This document shows positions 58,765-64,000 of a stretch of 64,000 bases of DNA, in pieces. Below the pieces are notes generated by a model, which was given only the letters and a program-made list of their open reading frames with translations, made no database searches and had not been told where the DNA came from. This stretch comes from Gigaspora rosea (taxonomy: Eukaryota > Glomeromycota > Glomeromycetes > Diversisporales > Gigasporaceae), in the NCBI GenBank assembly GCA_003550325.1, contig QKWP01000433.1, positions 112,536 through 176,535 of the forward strand. Reading direction: 5' to 3'. Each line of letters begins with the position of its first letter. Positions within the stretch are counted from its first letter, which is position 1. The position numbers and the translations under genes are program-made.

Positions 58765-58988
58765 TCTATCAACTTTGCGTGGGCTTCTAACAAAATGACC
58801 AGAAATGCAAAAAAATCATAATTGACTTTGCAATAATAAAACCCTAACCATGTATTCATACACATAAAGCCTTAATCTATCAACTTTGCGTGGCTTTCTA
58901 ACAAAATGACCAGAAATGCAAAAAAGATCATAATCAACTTTGCAATAATAAAACCCTAACCACGTATTCATACACATAAAGCCTTAAC
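58765..58988 (+). repeat. Tandem duplication of about 112 bp
   Basis: 58765-58875 and 58876-58988 share CTATCAACTTTGCGTGG, AACAAAATGACCAGAAATGC, CAATAATAAAACCCTAACCA and TATTCATACACATAAAGCC. They differ by only a few bases. Confidence 0.88.
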
Positions 58989-59760
58989 ATGCTAAGAAAT
59001 TAGGCGCTCGAAATTACCGTTCAGCAGTATTTAAGATAGTTCATGCGATGATAGACACATGAAAATTAAGCATCAAGACGGTCTCTGTGATAATAGACAG
59101 GTAAAAATTAAGCACCAAGTAATATATAGTATCATGTAAACTAATTAGATCCAAGATTTTGCAGAGTAACGACATTTTAATTGCTATAAAACTATCACTC
59201 CGTGATATTCATCACTACGTTCCTGGTATATTCTTGGGATATATTTGTTTAATTCCTTCTTTCTGATCTAATATTAATATTAATCTAATAATCAACTAAA
59301 AACTGCTTTATTTATTATACATATTACCTACTAACTCATTTTTTCAATTTTTTAATTTTTTTAATTTTTTTAGATATAATTGTACCAATTATTCAATTTT
59401 TGTATTTATTTTTCAATATTTTCATCTAGTATTACCCAATAGGAACTTTAATTTTCTATAATTGTCTAATAGGATTGATAGAAACAATATAGCACAATTT
59501 TTTGATTCATTGTTGTACAAAATAAAATTAATCTTGTATAATCTTTGATATAAAATTATTTTATTAATTTAAAATAAATTAAAAAAAATCTAACCAACTA
59601 ACCTATATTTTTGAAAATTAACTTTCTATAATCTTAAAATTAATTTATAAATTTATTATTAATTTGCTTATGATCTACAGTATATTAATCTATAAATCAA
59701 TTCTAAAGATTCTAGAGATTTTAAAGTATTTTTTACTATATTGTATATTTGATTTCTATA
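58989..59760. other. AT-rich intergenic stretch
   Basis: A short duplicated GATAATAGACAGGTAAAAATTAAG-like word lies at 59050-59120. An ACCAGGAACGTAGTGATGA motif lies on the minus strand near 59212-59230. No gene. Confidence 0.45.
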
Positions 59761-59765
59761 TTTGG

Positions 59766-60061
59766 GAATAGGCTAAAGCAGAGTGAGTTTTTGATAATTG
59801 ACAGCTGATCAACCAATCAAATTGCGAAAATTTACTAAACCCAGATTAGCCCAATGAAACAAAACAAATAAAAAAAAATACGAAAAACACAAGAAATGAT
59901 ATTCTAAGACTACTTTGGTATATTAATAAAAATGGCAGTGAGGCAATTTTATCTATACCATTTCTTAAATATAATCTCAAAATAGCCCTAACTCTAATAC
60001 TAATATTAAATAAATATAAATTAAATAATTTTCAAAACATACTTTGCTTTAGCTAACTTTT
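59766..60061. mobile_element. GGGTCG-family MITE, copy 4 (296 bp)
   Basis: The ends have drifted (GAATAGGCTAAAGCAGAG and CTTTGCTTTAGCTAACTTTT), but perfect 8-bp duplications ATATTTGG remain at 59758-59765 and 60062-60069. The interior keeps the family words (ACCCAGATTAGCCC, TCTAAGACTACTTTGG). Confidence 0.88.
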
Positions 60062-60072
60062 ATATTTGGTAA

Positions 60073-61538
60073 GGGAGCTTCCAGAAATCAGCTAATTTCT
60101 GGGTAGGTAGGTGGGTCAGCTGAAGTATCAGGTGTAATTACGGCCAAGATTTCATAATTCCGGCCAAAGTTGCAAAATTATTTTTGACCAAAATTATAGA
60201 TTTATTAATAATATTTGATAATTAATAACTTTTGAACTACTGGACCAAATTTGATGATTCAACTGCCAAAATGATCCTCTCAATGAGAGGATTCTAGCGA
60301 GCCCAAAATCGTTAAAATCCAATCACAGGATCCTGTGATCTGAATAGATTTGTGTTACTATAAAAGTTCTATAATTATAACCCATTTATAGCAACACAAA
60401 ATTATTTTGATCTTAGGATCCTGTGATTGGATTTTAACTATTTTGGGCTCGTTAGAATCCTCTAATTGAGAGGATCATTTTGGTAGTAAAAATTATCGAA
60501 ATTGGCCCAGTAGATCAGAAGTTATTAACAATTAAAAATTAATATTTAATTGTTAATAACTTCTGATCTACTGGGCCAATTTCGATGATTTTACTACCAA
60601 AATGATCCTCTCAATAAGAGGATTCTAACAAGCCCAAAATCGTTAAAATCCAATCACAGGATCATAAGATCGAAATAATTTTGTGTTGCTATAAATGGGT
60701 TATAATTATTTAATAAATTATAGAACTTTTATAGTAACACAAATCTATTCTGATCACAGGATTCTGTGATTGGATTATAACGATTTTGGGCTCGCTAGAA
60801 TCCTCTCATTGAGAGGATCATTTTGGTAGTAAAATCATCGAAATTAACCCAGTAGATTGGATGTTATTAACAATTAAAAATTAATATTTAATTGTTAATA
60901 GCTTCTGATCTACTTGGTCAATTTCGATGATTTTACTACCAAAATGATCCTCTCAATAAGAGGATTCTAACAAGCCCAAAATCGTTAAAATCCAATCACA
61001 GGATCATAAGATCGAAATAATTTTGTGTTGCTATAAATGGGTTATAATTATTTAATAAATTATAGAACTTTTATAGTAAACAAATCTATTCCGATCACAG
61101 GATTCTGTGATTGGATTTTAACGATTTTGGGCTCGCTAGAATCCTCTCATTGAGAGGATCATTTTTGGTAGTTAAATCATCGAAATTGGCCCAGTAGATC
61201 AAAAGTTAATTACTATTAAATATTATATTTAACTTTTTAATAATTATAAAATATGATTGGCTAATTGGGGGTATCAGGTGGGGGTGTGTGCAGTTAGTGA
61301 TACAAATTGCCAAAAATTTTGCAATTGATTAGTTGTCAACTTTTTGATTAATCGATTTTTATTTGATTTTTGTTTGATTTTTATTCGATTTTAATATAAG
61401 TTGACAAAAAATTTTCAATCGATTAGTTGTCAACTTTTCGATTAGTTGCAATTTTTCGATTTCGATTTGTATTGCTAGGTGGGGTAGGGTAAGGTGGGTT
61501 CATAGTAAAAAAAAATCAGCTGATTGCTAGAAGCCTCC
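60073..61538. mobile_element. PIF/Harbinger-like element with three tandem palindromic modules (1.47 kb)
   Basis: TAA flanks both sides (60070-60072, 61539-61541). The ends are GGGAGCTTCCAGAAATCAGC and GCTGATTGCTAGAAGCCTCC. Inside, modules at about 60228-60532, 60555-60873 and 60898-61210 are each a near-palindrome. They contain ATGATCCTCTCAATGAGAGG, GAGCCCAAAATCGTTAAAAT and CCAATCACAGGATC on one arm and the reverse complement on the other. 61280-61480 carries another small inverted repeat (TAGTGATACAAATTG and CGATTTGTATTGCTA). No coding capacity. Confidence 0.8.
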
Positions 61539-61541
61539 TAA

Positions 61542-62527
61542 TATCTGAAACTAAATTTAGGTTTTTATATCAGAACTTTTAGAATTTATTTTCTGCCAAC
61601 TTAGTATTAAAATATAACCAGATTAGAAATACTGTAGTTTTGGTTGGTTACAGTTAGTTTTAATTGGTTATTATTAACTATAGACATATAACTGAATAAA
61701 TGCTATTGGTTATACTAGCTAAATAGCTTATAACAGTCAATCAAATATTTTATTATATAAAAGTTGTAAAGCTAATTTTTCTAATTCTAATAGCAGTTAA
61801 ATTATCAAAATTGGTTTAGTAGTTTTTGAGATAATTAAGATTAAAGTACAAAAGTAAAAATCAACAAATTTATAGTTATATATAAAATTATAAATTATAT
61901 AATAGTAAATATGATAATCATTTTAGGGTTACTTTGGGTTCAAATAAGCCCAAGCTGAGTTCATTTGATCTTACTATGTACTCAAGCCAGGCTTATTTGA
62001 TCTTACTTTGAATTAAATAAACCCAAGCTAGGTTTATTTAATTTTACATTAGATTCAAATAAACCCAAGCCAGATTTATTTGGTTCTACTTTTGGTTCAA
62101 ATAAACCCAAGCCAGGTTCATGTAATCTACTTTGGATTCAATATCTTTTTCAAATAGCCATTACTTGAACTCTATATTAAAATTTGTTTGCTTTGTACAA
62201 TGTAGAAGACTACTAACTAGTTATAGTCAGACAGTTAGTTATATATAGTTTTTTTACTTATTGGACTAATCTGTTTGATCTATTTTAAATCTGGTATTAG
62301 CTATAATTTAGTTAGTTAGCTTAGTTTTCTGATTAACTAGATTTGGTTAGCTATAAATAGTTACAAATAGCTATAAATATAACTATACCTATTTCTAGTA
62401 TTGTCATTTAAACCCAGACCCAGACTCAAACTAGACTAAACCAGACTGGACTTAGACCAAACAAGTTTATTAGAACCCAAACAATCTATAAACAGCTAAC
62501 AATTTTAAGAAATCTTTATAAATTACT
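61542..62527. other. AT-rich stretch with a tandem cluster at 61930-62135
   Basis: 61930-62135 has about five units of roughly 45 bp with TTCAAATAAACCCAAGCCAG and GGTTTATTTG words. 62395-62470 carries AACCCAGACC/AAACCAGACTGG words. They may be arms of a decayed hAT-like element. No gene. Confidence 0.55.
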
Positions 62528-62535
62528 AAAAATAG

Positions 62536-62824
62536 GTGATTTCTTAAAGTTGGGACAGATCATGTAATCATAAGCTAATCAAATTGATAAAATTTAATAA
62601 ACCCAGATTAGCCTGACAAAGCTAAACAAATAAAAAAAAAAAGAAGAATGTGAAAAATACAAAAACTGTAGTCTTAACCTATCTTGGAACATTAATAAAA
62701 AATGTTAAAAAAGTGATTTTATTTATATAATATTTTTTAATTAATTTTAATACAAAACAATTCTAACCCTAATATTTGGTTAAAACAAGATGTTATGTAA
62801 TCTGTCCTGCTTTAAGAATCCTTT
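62536..62824. mobile_element. GGGTCG-family MITE, copy 5 (289 bp)
   Basis: Perfect 8-bp duplications AAAAATAG at 62528-62535 and 62825-62832. The ends have decayed (GTGATTTCTTAAAG, CTGCTTTAAGAATCCTTT). The interior is collinear with the family (ACCCAGATTAGCCTGAC, AACATTAATAAAAAATG). Confidence 0.9.
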
Positions 62825-63043
62825 AAAAATAGAAAAGATCTATAGAAAAATAGGCAAAAATAAGTATTAATATTACTAAATATAGTAAAAATCTACAAAA
62901 ATAGTCAAAAATAAGCAAAAGCAAATTGTCACCTATTTATGTATAGCTCAGAGTCCTAGTTTAGTCATGTCTGATAGATGGTTGGTAAAAAAGTAAACTT
63001 TTTTTTAATTACTATGATTATTATTTATTTTAATATTAAAATA

Positions 63044-63530
63044 TTTTTTTTTAAGCTTAACCCTAGCACTCTTATCGCGCAAACCCTCCGTTTGAGCTAC
63101 CTCCACTATGTACCCATCTCAGATAAGCCGTTTGGCTTGCCTTACGCTGCCCAGATGACCTCCCAGGTCCCTGTATCCCGTAGTGTTTCAGTTATCGTCG
63201 ACAGAGCTTTAGCTGCTCAGAAAGTTCACTATGTAAGGCTCATCCGGCTTGCCCTTAGCCGCCCAAATGTTGGGGTTGCACCGCATTATTATACTTCCAG
63301 CAGGGATGGTCGATCTTCCTCGATTCCCTACACTGTTGGTATGTTACATTACACAGAAAACGCCGCCACAAGTTCATGAAGTATCTGTGGCCTTTCACTA
63401 TGTCTTGTGACTTCGGTTATTTCCAAATCGGGTTCTGACTATCAAATTCAAATGCTGCCAAGCGGAATTGAACCAGCAACCTTCGAATGGAGCCTGGGAG
63501 CATAACTGCTATGCTAACGACCCGCAGGTC
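63044..63530 (-). mobile_element. tRNA-derived SINE with perfect 16-bp target duplication
   Basis: Perfect direct repeats TTTTAATATTAAAATA lie at 63028-63043 and 63531-63546. On the minus strand the element starts GACCTGCGGGTCGTTAGC. It has an A-box-like GTTAGCATAGCAGTTATG (63518-63501) and a B-box-like GGTTCAATTCC (63474-63464), about 27 bases apart. A GC-richer unique body of about 400 bp follows, then an A-run (63051-63044 region). These are the hallmarks of a SINE mobilised by LINE machinery. The tRNA head is too degenerate to name its parent. The 133-codon plus-strand frame across it is not a gene. Confidence 0.88.
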
Positions 63531-63546
63531 TTTTAATATTAAAATA

Positions 63547-64000
63547 GATTTCAGTATTTATCATTTAATATATTAACTAAGAGAATTTTTAGACACAGAT
63601 CAATAAAATAAGAGCAGTGTTATTAATTATCTGATTATTTTTTATTAAAAGCCTTCCTTCTCTCTCCTTTTCTTAATATATAAGGTATACTGCCCTATTT
63701 CCGTAAACTTTTTTTTATTATATATAAAATTTTTTTAAAAATTAATATTTTTTTATTAAAAAATATATATAATATATATAATCAATTTATTATTAAAAAA
63801 TATCTAAATCGAATAATATTTATATATAAAAAAAAATTTTTCAAATAAAGCTAACTTTTTTAAAATTTATAACAATTTTAAACTTGCTATCCTATTCCTG
63901 TTAATATAATATAAATTTTTTAAAAATTTTATATTTTATATATTTTTTTTTTTGTAATTAATTTTTTAAATTTTGAACTTACTTATTTTGCTTTTTTTTT
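63547..64000. other. AT-rich end of window
   Basis: Low-complexity A/T sequence with long T and A runs. No gene, element end or repeat could be supported. Confidence 0.5.

Noticed and set aside
62978-63379. A 133-codon frame, tempting because of balanced composition
   Set aside because: It runs antisense through the SINE body and across its target duplication, so it is not a gene.
63460-63530. A true tRNA gene on the minus strand
   Set aside because: A- and B-box-like sequences are present, but no clean cloverleaf or anticodon arm can be drawn; the 16-bp duplication shows a SINE head instead.

Overview
The window looks like gene-poor, very AT-rich fungal chromosome, most likely from an arbuscular mycorrhizal fungus (Glomeromycotina, Rhizophagus-like). 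The reasons are short GT..AG introns of about 60-75 bp, protein kinases linked to Sel1 (tetratricopeptide-like) repeats, and dense layers of nested transposons. No sequence search was possible, so the organism is an inference.

Only three loci look like host genes. (1) Plus strand 23135-26029: a seven-exon gene for a protein of about 674 aa with an alpha-helical N-terminus, a degenerate kinase domain (HHD for HRD, NFG for DFG) and C-terminal Sel1 repeats. The layout recalls MLKL-type cell-death pseudokinases. (2) Minus strand 42607-41428: a kinase with most catalytic motifs intact; its last exon runs into a miniature transposon. (3) Minus strand 45061-43100: an uninterrupted 653-aa Sel1 protein of about eighteen 36-aa repeats, arranged in dimeric blocks. 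A broken Sel1 gene lies at 28795-31240 (+).

Transposons fill most of the rest. 153-2160 (-) is a dead LINE carrying a TA-flanked Tc1-like miniature element and a hAT-like element, the latter with a smaller one inside it. 2306-6930 holds foldback elements with 9-bp target duplications and tandem repeats. 7082-10735 holds further inverted-repeat elements. 12800-15142 is a hAT-like element with an internal tandem duplication. 15540-20240 is an old Ty3/Gypsy relic, itself hit by a 140-bp hAT-like element. 26381-28170 and 47337-48531 are two more hAT-like elements with perfect 8-bp target duplications. 32473-37667 is a nearly complete chromodomain Gypsy element with 329-bp LTRs and a TCTAC duplication. 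48600-50530 is a tandem array of about 120-bp units. 51765-62830 is a run of palindromic, Harbinger-like and GGGTCG-ended miniature elements. 63044-63530 (-) is a tRNA-derived SINE with a perfect 16-bp target duplication.

Two patterns stand out. Many hAT-like elements share the same type of end and an 8-bp duplication, yet each has its own short motif iterated in opposite orientation in its two arms. A separate family with GGGTCGTYTAAAGC-type ends is present in six copies, five with perfect 8-bp duplications in A/T runs ending in AG or GG.
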